Shown here piece after piece: positions 22,210 to 33,283 of a DNA stretch of 64,000 bases. The notes under the pieces are model-generated. The model did not search any database. It saw only the letters and a list, made by a program, of their open reading frames with translations, and was not told the DNA's origin. The translations under genes were made by a program, and so were the position numbers. Source of the stretch: Brachypterus glaber (lineage: Eukaryota > Arthropoda > Insecta > Coleoptera > Kateretidae); NCBI GenBank assembly GCA_958510825.1, contig OY294046.1, positions 45,737,794 through 45,801,793 on the forward strand. The letters run 5' to 3'. Every line of letters starts with the position of its first letter. Position 1 is the stretch's first letter.

Positions 22210-23178
22210 TTTAATTATTGTTTGCTATTAATCATGTTGAGTAATTTTTCGAACTACTGTAAAAACCATACGCAACTATTCATAGAGTACACGCAGAAAA
22301 AATGAAATTAATACATTATACAGCTATGGTCCCAAAAGGGTTAAGTAATTTTAAAATACAGCATTGTATTTTATTTTGCGTATAACAGTATATTAAATTG
22401 TTTGTTATGGTTTAATTATTGTTTGCTATTAATCATGTTGAGTAATTTTTCGAACTACTGTAGAAACCATACGCAACGATTAATAGTGTACACGCAGAAA
22501 AAATTAAATTAATATACTATACAGCTATGGTTCCGAAAGAGTTAAGCAATTTTAAAATACAGCATTGTATTTTATTTTGCTAATAAAGGTATGTTAAATT
22601 GTTTGGTATGGTTTAATTATTGTTTGCTATTAATCATATTGAGTAATTTTTTGGAACTACTGTAAAAACCATACGCAACTATTAATAGAGTACACGCAGA
22701 AAAAATTAAATTAATATATTATACAGATATGGTCCCGAAGGGGTTAAGCAATTTTAAAATACAGCATTGTATTTTATTTTGCTTATAACAGTATGTTAAA
22801 CTGTTTGGTATGGTTTAATTATTGTTTGCTATTAATCATGTTGAGTAATTTTTCGAACTACTGTAAAAACCATACGCAACTATTAATAGTGTACACGCAG
22901 AATTATATATATTTTTTTTTAAATGAGATATTTATTTTTTTATTTATTTATTTATTGTAGGATAAATACACAGAATCATGGAGAGCCCTAAATAAGTTGC
23001 AAAACTTGTGCCAGGGGCTCTCCATTAATTTTAAGAAATATACGTCCAAATATTTAGTTGACAACCATACCATAAATTAATATATTATACAGCTATGGTC
23101 CCGAAAGGGTTAAGCAATTTTAAAATACAGCATTGTAGTTTATTTGGCTTATAACAGTATGTTAAATCATTTGGTATG
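22210..23178 (+). repeat. 201-bp satellite array, interrupted
   Basis: The word CATACGCAAC recurs at 22267, 22468, 22670 and 22871, a 201-202 bp period, with units reading ACACGCAGAAAAAA, CAGCTATGGTCCC, AATACAGCATTGTA, TTGTTTGCTATTAATCAT. About four and a half units are present. The array is broken at ~22903-23070 by an unrelated insertion and resumes to ~23178. Units are highly similar, so amplification is fairly recent. Confidence 0.9.
22903..23070 (-). mobile_element. Short retrotransposed fragment in the satellite
   Basis: On the minus strand this reads a body with an inverted pair GGAGAGCCC...GGGCTCTCC and ends in (AAAT)n-like DNA (22930-22962), as a LINE or SINE 3' end would. It interrupts a satellite unit and has no coding content. 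Family unknown. Confidence 0.6.
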
Positions 23179-23704
23179 GATTGCTCGGAAATGATAAATA
23201 ACAGAATTTATTTTTTCTGTCTCTATTTAAAAATAATTTTCTATTTAAAAATAATAACTAGCAATTATTAATTACCAATTATTTTTTTTATTCCATAAGA
23301 TTTTATCTTTACACGTATACGTGCATAACTTCTAGCCTAAAAGCATATTCTCATGAGCTTATTTAAAACGGCTTGTTTGGGTATTCCTCGACTATCTACC
23401 ATGGTGGTCTATCAATATATGCCCAAACGACTGCCTAAACAAATAATAAGCTAGTGGATTTCGGTTAATAAGAATGTTTAGCCCATATTATAAATTACTT
23501 AAAATGACTTATTCCCAAGAGAACCATCTACTGAGTGATTCTCCCTGCAATTACCGGTGAATATACCCACCGACAAAATCACATAGAATTATCGGTCGGT
23601 ATTTTAGTTTCGGTTACCATCTTCGACAGGGTTGGTCCGCATGAGTTATATACTCTTCGAAGTCTAATACCTAGAAAAGTCCAAGTCCAGGTCTCCCGGT
23701 CATG

Positions 23705-24629
23705 CACTACAAAAAAAAATGTGTAAATTTACATGCTAAATCAGAGGTAAGGGGCTGTCCATATATTACGTAACGCGCCAAGGGGAGGGGGAAAGGGTTC
23801 AGAGAAATTGTTACAGTTTGTGTCAGGGGAGAGGGTGGGGTCTAGGTAAACGTTACGTAACGGAATTTAATAAATTTAATGTTTATTTCCTAAGCTTGGC
23901 AGATGTATTTTTATTTCAACATAAATTACTATTTAGTGGCCCATAATTCCCCTTTTCACATAAAAATTGACGAAACTATCTGATGAATCATCGGCGATGA
24001 CACATTTTCGCGCGGAATGTGTACTCACAGAACACCAATGTGTGTACTATTTTGTGTACCTATGCATAAACAATATACGTGTTATATGTGACACTCAGTG
24101 TAAAAATAGGTACCTAGTATTTTTTCCCTGTGTGATATTGATTATGAATATTTTTTTTAAGTTCGAGTGATTTTTTCGTTTAAGTACATTAAGTGCTATA
24201 TGTATTATTATAATAAATATGTATCATTTTTACACCGTCTTTTTACCGTCTTGCATTATCCGGAATTCTGTATCAAGATATGTTAGAAAAGAATATACAA
24301 ATTTTTATATTGTTACGCGTTACACAGGGGGGAGGGGGGGTGTTGGTAAATGTGACAGTTTGTTACACAGGGGGGGAGGGGGTCAATTTTTTTGAAAAAT
24401 TGCGTTACGTAATATATGGACAGGCCCTAATATATTGCCAAGCAGGCGCACGTAAAATTTACAAGATTTAATGTAATTTTACATTTTTTTAGAAATATTA
24501 CATGTACATGTACGTAATATTCCAAAAAAATTGTAAAATTACAAGTTAAATCTCGTAAATTTTACGTGCACCTGCTTGGCAATATATAACCTCTGATTTA
24601 ATTGTAAATTTACACATTTTTTTACAGTG
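23705..24629. mobile_element. CACTGTAAAAAAA-type MITE with nested insertion
   Basis: Ends CACTACAAAAAAAAATGTG (23705) and CACATTTTTTTACAGTG (24613-24629), followed inward by inverted GTAAATTTACA and then TGCCAAGCAGG / CCTGCTTGGCA arms. The centre is an ACATGTACATGT dyad. A separate MITE (23750-24427) sits in the left arm. A related copy is at about 59030-59310. Confidence 0.75.
23750..24427. mobile_element. TAA-flanked PIF/Harbinger-like MITE
   Basis: Ends GGGGCTGTCCATATATTACG and CGTAATATATGGACAGGCCC with TAA on both sides (23747-23749, 24428-24430). The opposite arm of the host MITE (GAGGTTATATATTGCC, ~24570-24590) shows the empty site. G-rich blocks (GGGGAGGGGG) lie inside both ends. No transposase. 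Confidence 0.8.
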
Positions 24630-24639
24630 TTAATAAAAA

Positions 24640-25490
24640 AACATCAGTTTTGCATAAGCTAAGCCATAAATAAATAAATTGGAAACTACATGCATTTTCA
24701 AATACTCCTGTAATCTGTATGAATATTTAGACGGTAGTCCTTAATGGGTTAACTTATCGAGGGGAAAGGAAACTTAAATTTTAAAATTAAGCATAATATT
24801 TTTCTTAAATTTTAACACACACGACATAAAATTGTTTTAAATAACACATTTTTTTGTGTCTATAAATAAATAATAAATAAACTGTCTATCCTCTCTGCGT
24901 TATTAAAAAACCTAAGTTTATTTCTCTGTTTTCTTCCTTTTCTTTTGTGTGTCTTTTTTTATCCTTTTCTTTGTCTTTTAATTTGTTTTTCTTTCAAAAA
25001 TATTTTTAATTCCACTGGAGTGCAGTGCGATGAGTATACCCAGGAATCCCGAGCATTCAATTACCTCACAGCTTGTTTCAGTTTCGGGTATGCCAGTGAG
25101 GAGGGTCAGGCCAGTCAACGAGTGCTTGTTTGTTTTTGGCTTCTCTCCTCTTTCTACGATAATTATACGTACAAGCGATCACGAGCCTGTCCGCCCAGTG
25201 CACTCAACACATCCAAATGCTAAGTGCCCCGTTGTCAGATTTAGAAAAATATATGTCGGATGAGCGAGAAGACTTTCTTCTAAAAATGTTAGAAAATCAA
25301 TAAAAAAATATTTATATAAAAAAATATATATTTCGTTTTGGAACCCTCGGGAACCCTTACATCCCCAGATATAAATTTTCAAAAAAAAAAGAAAAAATAA
25401 TTAATAAATTAACAGATTTTTCCTTCTATAACCCCACCCCGATTTTTACCAAAAAACAATGGGTAAAAATGTGTTCCAAACGAATTTACA
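24640..25490. other. No recognised gene; slightly GC-richer block
   Basis: 25000-25270 has higher G+C and three overlapping open frames (longest 92 codons from 24945). A short frame ending DEREDFLLKMLENQ at ~25304 looks acidic and coding-like, but I recognise no family. Confidence 0.3.
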
Positions 25491-25498
25491 CTACAATA

Positions 25499-27275
25499 CA
25501 GGGTGTCAAAAGAATTATTGCCTAAAAATTATCTCCGTAACTATAAAAAATAACTTTAAAATTTACAGAGCTTGTATGAACCGTATATACTAGGCTGGAT
25601 CGAAAAATCTTTTTTTTTAGTTGGGTTTTCGGGTAGGGCTAGAAGGCTTCTTAATGCGTTAGAAAATAAACTTGTACATTTTGGCGATGATTGGCAGTGG
25701 GAAACATCTCCCAGAATCAACCGGAAAATCGAAATATTCCACAGTGGGCCAGGAAAAAATGGACAATTCTGAATTTTTGCAACCTCCGCCATTTTGAATT
25801 TTTAAGTTATTGACATTGGTCTACATCAACATGATCAAAAGAATCCATTTGAAACATTTTTAGAAAGAATGAAGAAAAAATAAAATTTTGGATCACCTTA
25901 ATGGCTTGGACATTGTTTTTCGCTATTTTATTCGAAATCAGCGGTATCAAAAATAGTCATATGCAAAAATTCAGAATTTTTTCCCCGTTTTTTTCCTGGG
26001 CCACTGTGGAATATTTCGATTTTCCGGTAGATTCTGGGAGATATTCCCCATTGCCAATCATCGCCAAAATTTACAGGCTTATTTTCTAACGCATTAAGAA
26101 AACTTCTAGCCCTACCCGAAAACCCAACTAAAAAAAAAAAAGATTTTTCGACCAGCCTAGTATATACCCCCATTTTGGCGTGGTCATTATAAAAAATATC
26201 ACTTCCGGTCTAAGTGGAAGTGATACCAACTTTTGATTTTTAAATGGAACCCTATATGTTTCTTTATATTTTTGGATTCGCCTTTAAATTCTCTTTTCAT
26301 TGATATATCACAAGTCGATATTTGCGTTAAAGATGGCGCCACAGGAGCCATTTTTCATAACATTTATTTATTGTACCTCTCAGAACTTATAACACATTTT
26401 TAGTATTTACATAATACTTAATTATAAACAATATAATATATGTAATTCAAATTCTATAGTAATTTACAATTATATTATATTGGAATAATTCTGAAACTTG
26501 ACATTTCAAATCTTTTAGTAGTGGGCTAAGAATTTACTGTTTATGTGAAACTGATTTTCTTTTGTTTTTTTTTTTTTTTTGAAAATGGCGTCATTTTAAA
26601 TTTTTTTGTTTTTAAATAATCAAATTTAAAGCCATTTAGTGCTAAATTTTTTAATGGAACGACCTATTTTTGATTTTGTACAAAAAACGTACAAAGACCC
26701 TAATAGGGTTGGCCCTTTTCGGGGAAATGGCCATATTAATAAAAAAATGTCTATTTTTCCTGAAAAGGGTCAACCCTATTAGGGTATTTAGTACGTTTTT
26801 TTAGTACGTAGAAATAGTAAGTTTTTAATTTAGCGAAATCAAAAATATCTAGGTCGTTCCATTTGAAAATTAAGCACAAAATATCTTTAAAGTTGATGGT
26901 TAAAAAAAAACTAAAAAATGACGCCAGTTTCACAGAAACAGTAAATTCTTAGCCTACTACTAAAAGATTTGAAATGTCAAGTTTCAGAAATATTCTAATA
27001 TGGACGTCATAGGACTGCCATGTTGTTTTTATGAAAAATGGCTCCTGTGGCGCCATCTTTAATGCAAATATTGACTGCTATATCAATGAAAAGATAATTT
27101 AAAGTCGAATCCAAAAATGTCAAGTTGGTATCACTTCCGCTTAGACCTGGAGTGATATTAAATGACCATGCCAAAATGGGGATATTTACGGTTCATACAA
27201 ACTCTGTAAATTTTAAAAAGTTATCTTTTATAGTTACGGAGATAATTCGTAGGCAATACTTCTTTTGACACCCTG
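25499..27275. mobile_element. Long TA-flanked palindromic element with nested element
   Basis: CAGGGTGTC at 25499 and GACACCCTG ending 27275 are flanked by TA. Arms pair over several hundred bases (TACAGAGCTTGTATGAACCG against CGGTTCATACAAACTCTGTA; GGCGCCACAGGAGCCATTTT against AAAATGGCTCCTGTGGCGCC). A subterminal CACTTCCGG pair occurs on both sides (26200-26222, 27132-27154), followed by an AAATGGAACCCTATATG block on the left. Centre near 26700-26790 with AGGGTTGGCCCTTTTC against its inverse. No transposase. Confidence 0.85.
25590..26160. mobile_element. Nested TA-flanked palindrome CTAGGCTGG
   Basis: Ends CTAGGCTGGATCGAAAAATC (25590) and GATTTTTCGACCAGCCTAG (ending 26160), flanked by TA. 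Arms of ~200 bp pair over GGCGATGATTGGCAGTGG and GAAATATTCCACAGTGG. The opposite arm of the surrounding element (~27175-27200) shows the uninterrupted target. A fragment of the same family lies at 48640-48740. Confidence 0.85.
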
Positions 27276-27279
27276 TATT

Positions 27280-27795
27280 TCAAGACCACTTTAATATTGA
27301 GACTTTTTGAACCAAAGGTAAGTATTTGATCACGTAGAAAATCTTTAGTTTAAATTTCAAGCGTCTATATCAAAGCGTTTTTCAAATATCGTGGTGTAAA
27401 CTCGATTCGGAAAGTACTAGTACTTTGTATATTTGCAGCTTTACACATACTATAGTTAAGGCTATTTTAATTTGCAAGGAAGAATGCCGATGTGTAAAAC
27501 TATACAATTAACATTGCTGATTTTAGAATCGGAAAATATAGCTTCCTATAAATTACAATTCCCTACAGAAAAACAGGTGTTTATTTAAATTTCAATGTTT
27601 TACTATTGTTTCTTTTTATTGAATCGATTTCATATCACGAATCACTTTTACATATTCTCATACGTTCTGCAGTTACTTTCAGTAAACAACTAGATGCATA
27701 CATTGCATATATTATGCATTTTATATGGTAGAAGAATAGCAAATAGAATACACTGCCCAGTAAAATCGATTTACCATTTTTCACCTTTTTTAAAT
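27280..27795. other. No recognised feature
   Basis: AT-rich. I see no coding signal and no repeated end. Confidence 0.4.
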
Positions 27796-27800
27796 AGATT

Positions 27801-29880
27801 TTTTATTATCAGATTCAATTTCAGCAACCTTAAAAACCCCAATATACAAATTTTCACTAAAACTACCCCACACCCTTCAGGGCGTGGAGTAAAATTTCTT
27901 GTATTATCAAATTTAGTGTTAGCTACCTTAAAAATCATTATATTCCAATTTTCACGAAAACTACCCCCGCCCCTCAGGGGGTGGATTTAGAAAAAAAATA
28001 TTTAAAGATTTAACTTTAGCGACCCCAAAAACACCCAAAATATCAATTTTCAAGAAAAATACCCCCGCCCCTCAGAGGGTGGAGTTAGAATTTATTATTA
28101 TCAGATTGAGTGTTAGGTACCTCAGAAAACCCTATATACCATTTTTTAAGTCCAAACGAAAACTACCCCCCGCCCCTCAGGAGATGATTTAGAAAAATTT
28201 CAGATTCAGTTTCGTAGACCAAAAAAACCCCTATATAACTATACCAACATTCACGAAAATACTAACAACATTTAAAAATATTTACTCCCTCACCCCCGTG
28301 GGGGTGGAGTTGGATTCGATTTTAGCCCAAAAACCTCTATACCGGGTGTTTCAGGAAGGTGGTTCACCCCCCTTAACTTTTTTATACTTTGAGCTATCCA
28401 AATGAAATTTGGAGATCATGCATAAGACAAAATTTGCGATTTTTTGACATATCAAACAACTTGTTTTCACTTCCGGATTCACCGGAAATGACCTTGACTT
28501 TCGATTTTTTAATGGGACACCCTATATATTTGTACATATTTTGTCTTAGAAATCAATTCTGAATACAACCATATATCACTTGTCAATTTTTGACAGGTCA
28601 TGTCATTTTTTATTTAAATTTTCATTTTAAACCTAGAGTGCCTTGAATTGGCTTATTTGCTTAATTTTTGGTCTAGTTTCTTAAGAAAAATACTATTTTG
28701 ATTTTTTTTCCGAAAACTCTATATTTGGTGCGCTCTTAAAAGTTTAAAAGTTACACTTTTGCCCATAAGTATTTTTTTTTAATGGGAAGAGGGTGGCTTA
28801 TTACTTTTAAATGATAGAGAATTTTTTTGCCAACATTTTGATACTACACATGCTTGGTTTATTTTAAAGAAATTTGCCTTAAAATACTAATTTTTACTAT
28901 TCACTTTTTGTAATTGCATTTGCATTCAGATTTAATAAGACAAAACAAAAACTGAGATGGCTTTGAAAAACAATTTTTAGAAATGTCATCCTTCAAGTTT
29001 TAGTTTTGACAGTTTTATAGTTCATACTCTGATAGCGTTAAGATAAAACTTTCAAAATGTTTTTCAAAGCCATCTCAGTTTTTGTTTTGTCATATTAAAT
29101 CTGAATGCAAATGCAATTACAAAAGTGAATAGTAAAAATTAGTATTTTAAGGCCAAGTTCTTTAAAATAAACCATGCAGGTGTAGTATCAAAATGTTCGC
29201 AAAAAAAATATCTATCATTTAAAAGTAATGAGCCACCCTCTTCCCATTTAAAAAAAAATGACTTATAGGCAAAAGTGTAACTTTTAAACTTTTAAGAGCG
29301 CACCAAAAATAGAGTTTTCGGAAAAAAATAAAAATAGTATTTTTCTTAAGAAAATAGACCAAAAATTAAGCAAATAAGCCAATTTAAGGCACTCTAGGTT
29401 TAAAATGAAAATTTAAATAAAAAATGATATGACCTGTCAAAAATTGACAAGTGACATATGGTTGTATTCAGAATTGATTTCTAAGACAAAATATGTAAAA
29501 ATATATAGGGTGTCCCATTTAAAAATCGAAAGTTAAGGTCATTTCCGGTGAAACCGGAAGTGAAAAAAAGTTGTTTGATATGTCAAAAAATTGCAAATTT
29601 TGTCTTATGCACGATCTCCAAATTTCATTTGGATAGCCAAGTATAAAAAAATTAAGGGGGGTGAACCACCTTCCTGAAACACCCGGTATAGCAAATATCA
29701 AATTTTTGTAAAAAAAATGTAATTACCCCTATTGACAACCTTGCCCATCCAAAAACAATCTCGAGCGAAAACTTTTGGCAACATATCATACCTGTATGCG
29801 AAACTTCAAGTCTCTAGCTTAAAGCGTTCTTAAGTTATCGTGCACACAAGATTTCCCGGACAGACCGATCGACATTTTTT
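27801..29880 (+). repeat. ~95-bp tandem array A2, split by an insertion
   Basis: About five to six units of the same type as array A1 (CAGCAACCTTAAAAACCCC, TTTTCACTAAAACTACCCC, CCCTTCAGGGCGTGGAG). The array is broken at 28341 by the palindromic element 28342-29686 and resumes with GCAAATATCAAATTTTTG and the flank GAAAACTTTTGGCAACATAT...CCGATCGACA to ~29880. Confidence 0.85.
28342..29686. mobile_element. 1.35-kb TA-flanked near-perfect palindrome CCGGGTGTTTC
   Basis: CCGGGTGTTTCAGGAAGGTG at 28342 is inverted at the right end (CACCTTCCTGAAACACCCGG, ending 29686). Arms of ~640 bp pair almost base for base around a centre at ~29015. Subterminal ETS-like pairs are at 28468-28490 and 29541-29562, with the TTAATGGGACACCCTATATA block inside. 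TA is duplicated. Array A1 at ~21668 shows the empty site (CTATATAGCAAT). No coding capacity. Confidence 0.9.
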
Positions 29881-29889
29881 TTTGCTAAA

Positions 29890-30410
29890 AATTGATTTAT
29901 ATCGCACGCATATGCGTGCGGAAAGAGTCATCTTTCCGCACGTTTATAGAAAAATATATTTTGCCGAATGAATAGAAGAGAAACTTCGCACATTCGGAAA
30001 ACACGTTTGCGGGTTTGAATTTCCCTAGATTTTTTATAATGTCTCCACTCTCTTTCTTGACAGAAAACACCTCATTAAGGCACTCCAATTTCGAGTATGG
30101 CCTTCTAAAATAACTAAACCGTACGTAGGTATTATAAGTAACTGCTATCTGACCATGTTTAACATATCGTAACTATTTTGACAGGTGAAAACGATATTTT
30201 TCCAATTTATCTATTTCTAGATGCTTTCATAACCGAATGTATATTGGAAATACAAGTCGAAAATAAACGAATAAACATTGTCGATTTAAGATAAAGTCAT
30301 TTAACATTGCATACAGCGTTAAAATATCACTGTTCTAAAAAACAGTTCGAGTTTTATGTATGTGAACAAGTAAAATATTTACTTATGCAACTCAACCTTT
30401 CAATTTTATT
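29890..30410. other. No recognised gene
   Basis: Short dyads GCACGCATATGCGTGC (29905-29920) and GTGCGGAAAGA...TCTTTCCGCAC (29917-29942) lie next to each other. The rest is unremarkable AT-rich DNA. Confidence 0.4.
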
Positions 30411-30413
30411 ATA

Positions 30414-30543
30414 CAGGGTGGCCCAACAAAAACTAAACAGAGATCCCTGCAAAATATCAAAAATCTAAAAAGGTAATTGCACTTTATTGCGGGGGAAACC
30501 CAATTATGAAATCGTTAAACCTCTTTATCAATGAGCCACCCTG
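30414..30543. mobile_element. 130-bp TA-flanked MITE CAGGGTGGC
   Basis: CAGGGTGGC at 30414 and GCCACCCTG ending 30543, with TA on both sides. Short inverted ends and TA target duplication fit a Tc1/mariner-type MITE. The ~60 bp at 30670-30730 resembles the end of the 59465 element (AAAAGTCACTTCC, CTCTTAACTTTTTGGACGAG). Confidence 0.7.
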
Positions 30544-30734
30544 TATAAGGTTCTGGTACAAAACTGTAAAATTTAGAAAATGTTTGGGGTTTAATACACC
30601 AGACCCTAAAAAATTAGTTTTTTTCAAACCATTTCATTTATTTTCTCAGGACATTCAGCGCTGTCGAAAAGTCACTTCCTCTCCTCTTAACTTTTTGGAC
30701 GAGTTGTGATATAAATTTTACACGACCCCTCTCT

Positions 30735-31560
30735 ATTCCCTCACAGTGTGAGGCTCACACCCCTGGCCAGGATTTTATAAACAAAAAATACCAAACATAT
30801 GCCATAAGACAGTTTAATTTATCTCAATTTAAAGTTGATATTTAATGAACTAGATCAAAACGTCTTCTGAATGAGATGGTGTAATAAGAAAGAAAAATGC
30901 AACAAGGTAGATAACAATGTCGCAGACTAATTCTTTACTGGGTCAGAATGCAGGACGAGTCGTCAGGCAAGGCCTAAAAAAGTACGCTTTGCGGACGCGT
31001 TTGCTAAAAAAAACATAAATTAAATTTACCAACACTGAAAAAAAAACTGCTGCAGCAACCAGATCAATTCTGGTTGCTGCAACCAGAACTTTTGTAAGGA
31101 CAAGGCAAAAAGACAAATTGTTGTGTTTACAGAGTCTTAAAATCTAAGTTTTTTCTTTCTGAGAACCACAACTAGTTATGTTATTGCCTTTACCAGATTT
31201 TGAGATACAGCACCCAGAAACATAAATTTTCACTGATTATTTTGAAATGTACCTACAAATATAGATTTTTATTCTATAAGTATTAGATAAATTAATGTTT
31301 CTCATATTCAAATGTAAGAAAATCATTGACAACAAACCAGTGTTTACAGTAATAAATTTTCAAATACACGCTAATAGACGAAAGCTGTATGTCATTTGTA
31401 TCAACAGCGAACTAGTCAACATTCAAGTATAAGTATTAGTAAATAATCGATGCCATGTTACAAATTGATTCTGTTAGTTTTAATCAGACAACATTGAACA
31501 AAAATATGTTTTAGAAGGGGGGAGGGGGTAGAGCGCTGAAACCGTATCGGCTAAAACCGT
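30735..31560. other. Non-coding, with one strong hairpin
   Basis: GCAGCAACCAG-atcaatt-CTGGTTGCTGC (31052-31080) is a perfect 11-bp stem preceded by CACTGAAAAAAAAAC, which looks like one end of a MITE. No partner end was found. The rest has no recognised content. Confidence 0.45.
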
Positions 31561-31600
31561 TACAAAAAGTGTCCCAAAATATGTGACGTTTAGGATATCA

Positions 31601-33283
31601 ACAAAGTTCTCGGCTGGGATCATTGTTGTTAAGGCTGACAAAGGAAACTGTATTGTTATTATGGACAAAAACCAATACATACAAAAAACTGAAACTTTTA
31701 TATATGAAAATGGCTATGAAGAAATCCCCAATCCCATGAAGGAGTACTGCAGTGAAATAAAACAATATCTTGACATGTGTGCATACACACTAGATAAAAG
31801 AAAAGCAAGCAACCTAACAACCACAAATCCCACAGTCCCTAGACTTTACGGCCTCCCCAAGATCCACAAAACAAACATACCCATTAGACCAGTCCTAAGC
31901 TTTTGTAACACCCCCGCCCAAAAAATATGTAAATTTATTCTGAACCTCCTCATAACTCTAACGGACTTTAAACCCAAATTCACGATAAAAAACACGTCCG
32001 AGTTTATCTCTGAAGTTAACAAAATAGACATGAAACCTGAATATACAATGGTGTCATTTGATGTAACAAACCTTTACACCTCCATCCCAGTCCAAGAAAC
32101 AACCCCCCTAATTAGTAAATTGCTAGAAAACAAAGTAAATTTCCGAGAAAAGTCAGAAATATTAGCCTTACTTACTTTATGTCTTAAACAAAACTTCCTA
32201 CAATTTAACAACAAATTTTTTAAATTCCCTGACGGTCTTGGAATGGGGAACCCCCTATCAGGTTTTCTGTCAGACGTCTTCATGGATAATCTAGAAAAAG
32301 AACATATTTTCAAAAATGACTCCAACAACATAATATTTTGGAAAAGATATGTTGACGACGTTTTCGCCATCATTAATGGCTCAGAAAACGAAGTCAACAC
32401 AATCTTAAACCACATAAACAACATACACCCCAAAATAAAATTCACATCCGAAACAGAAAACAAACAAACCATAAACTTTCTAGATTTGTCCATAAAAAGG
32501 TCTGATAGTAGCCTAGAATTTAGTATTTACAGAAAACCAACCCAAACGGACCATGCAATTCCCAATAAATCCTGTCACCCTCATCAACACAAACTAGCAG
32601 CATTCCACAGCTACATTAACAGACTCTTAACCACCCCTCTCTCTCTAGAAAATTACAATAAGGAAGTCAATATAATCAAACACATTGCTGTCACAAATGG
32701 CTACCCCCCTTCCCTTATAGATAAACTCATTAGACAAAAAAAATTCAGAATTCTGAAACAAGAAGCATGCCACACCAACAATGTGAAATCAAAATACAGA
32801 TCTATCCCCTACATAGGCCCCCCAAGTGAGAAAATTGCAAGGATCTTAAATAAAGGTAACCCTGATGTTGGAATAGCCTTCAAATCAGAAAACAAATTAT
32901 GCGACTTTTTTACCAACACCAAAGATAAAATTCCCACCCATGACAAAAGCGGCATATACCAACTAAACTGCCAATCCTGCGATACCATATATATCGGCAA
33001 AACTTCCAGGAAAACCAGCATTCGGGCTAAAGAACATGTCCAAAGACCAAGTTCCTCTTCATTTGGCCATCATCTTAAATTCAATTCCCATAACTTTGAC
33101 CCCAACACTAATATAAAAATTCTACATAATTTACATTTACCCGTCTTTTCTCGGAAACTAGACCTGTTTGAAGACCTTGAAATCTCGAAAGCCACCAAAA
33201 ACGGACAAAATATTTGCACTAATACCCAACGTAACCTCGGCAAGAATAGGATCTTTAAACCCCTTTTTAAAAACTTCCTTTAA
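31601..33283 (+). CDS. Penelope-like RT with GIY-YIG endonuclease (N-terminus missing)
   Basis: Encodes the C-terminal ~560 residues of a Penelope-like protein, which copies element RNA into DNA (RT) and nicks the target (GIY-YIG). Numbering the open frame from 31583: KADKGNCIVIMD (17-28), YGLPKIHK (89-96), motif A SFDVTNLYTSIP (158-169) with the first catalytic Asp, motif B GLGMGNPLSG (218-227), motif C YVDDVF (256-261) with the catalytic Asp pair, FLDLSIKR (299-306) and YRKPTQTDH (316-324). The GIY-YIG domain has GIYQLNC (457-463), a further Cys at 466 and YIGKT (470-474). Stop at 33281-33283. The frame is fully open, so the copy is young, but it lacks the protein's N-terminal region. The upstream GTG at 31583 is flanking DNA, not a real start. 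Confidence 0.92.
   Translation, partial: TKFSAGIIVVKADKGNCIVIMDKNQYIQKTETFIYENGYEEIPNPMKEYCSEIKQYLDMCAYTLDKRKASNLTTTNPTVPRLYGLPKIHKTNIPIRPVLSFCNTPAQKICKFILNLLITLTDFKPKFTIKNTSEFISEVNKIDMKPEYTMVSFDVTNLYTSIPVQETTPLISKLLENKVNFREKSEILALLTLCLKQNFLQFNNKFFKFPDGLGMGNPLSGFLSDVFMDNLEKEHIFKNDSNNIIFWKRYVDDVFAIINGSENEVNTILNHINNIHPKIKFTSETENKQTINFLDLSIKRSDSSLEFSIYRKPTQTDHAIPNKSCHPHQHKLAAFHSYINRLLTTPLSLENYNKEVNIIKHIAVTNGYPPSLIDKLIRQKKFRILKQEACHTNNVKSKYRSIPYIGPPSEKIARILNKGNPDVGIAFKSENKLCDFFTNTKDKIPTHDKSGIYQLNCQSCDTIYIGKTSRKTSIRAKEHVQRPSSSSFGHHLKFNSHNFDPNTNIKILHNLHLPVFSRKLDLFEDLEISKATKNGQNICTNTQRNLGKNRIFKPLFKNFL

Noticed and set aside
22210..23178. CRISPR array
   Set aside because: Units of 201 bp are similar over their whole length, without unique spacers; this is a eukaryotic satellite.
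31583..31600. Use of the GTG at 31583 as the start of the Penelope-like protein
   Set aside because: These bases belong to the GTGTCCCAAAAT-ATGTGACG flank that is repeated at the 3' side; the element is 5'-truncated and has no own start.
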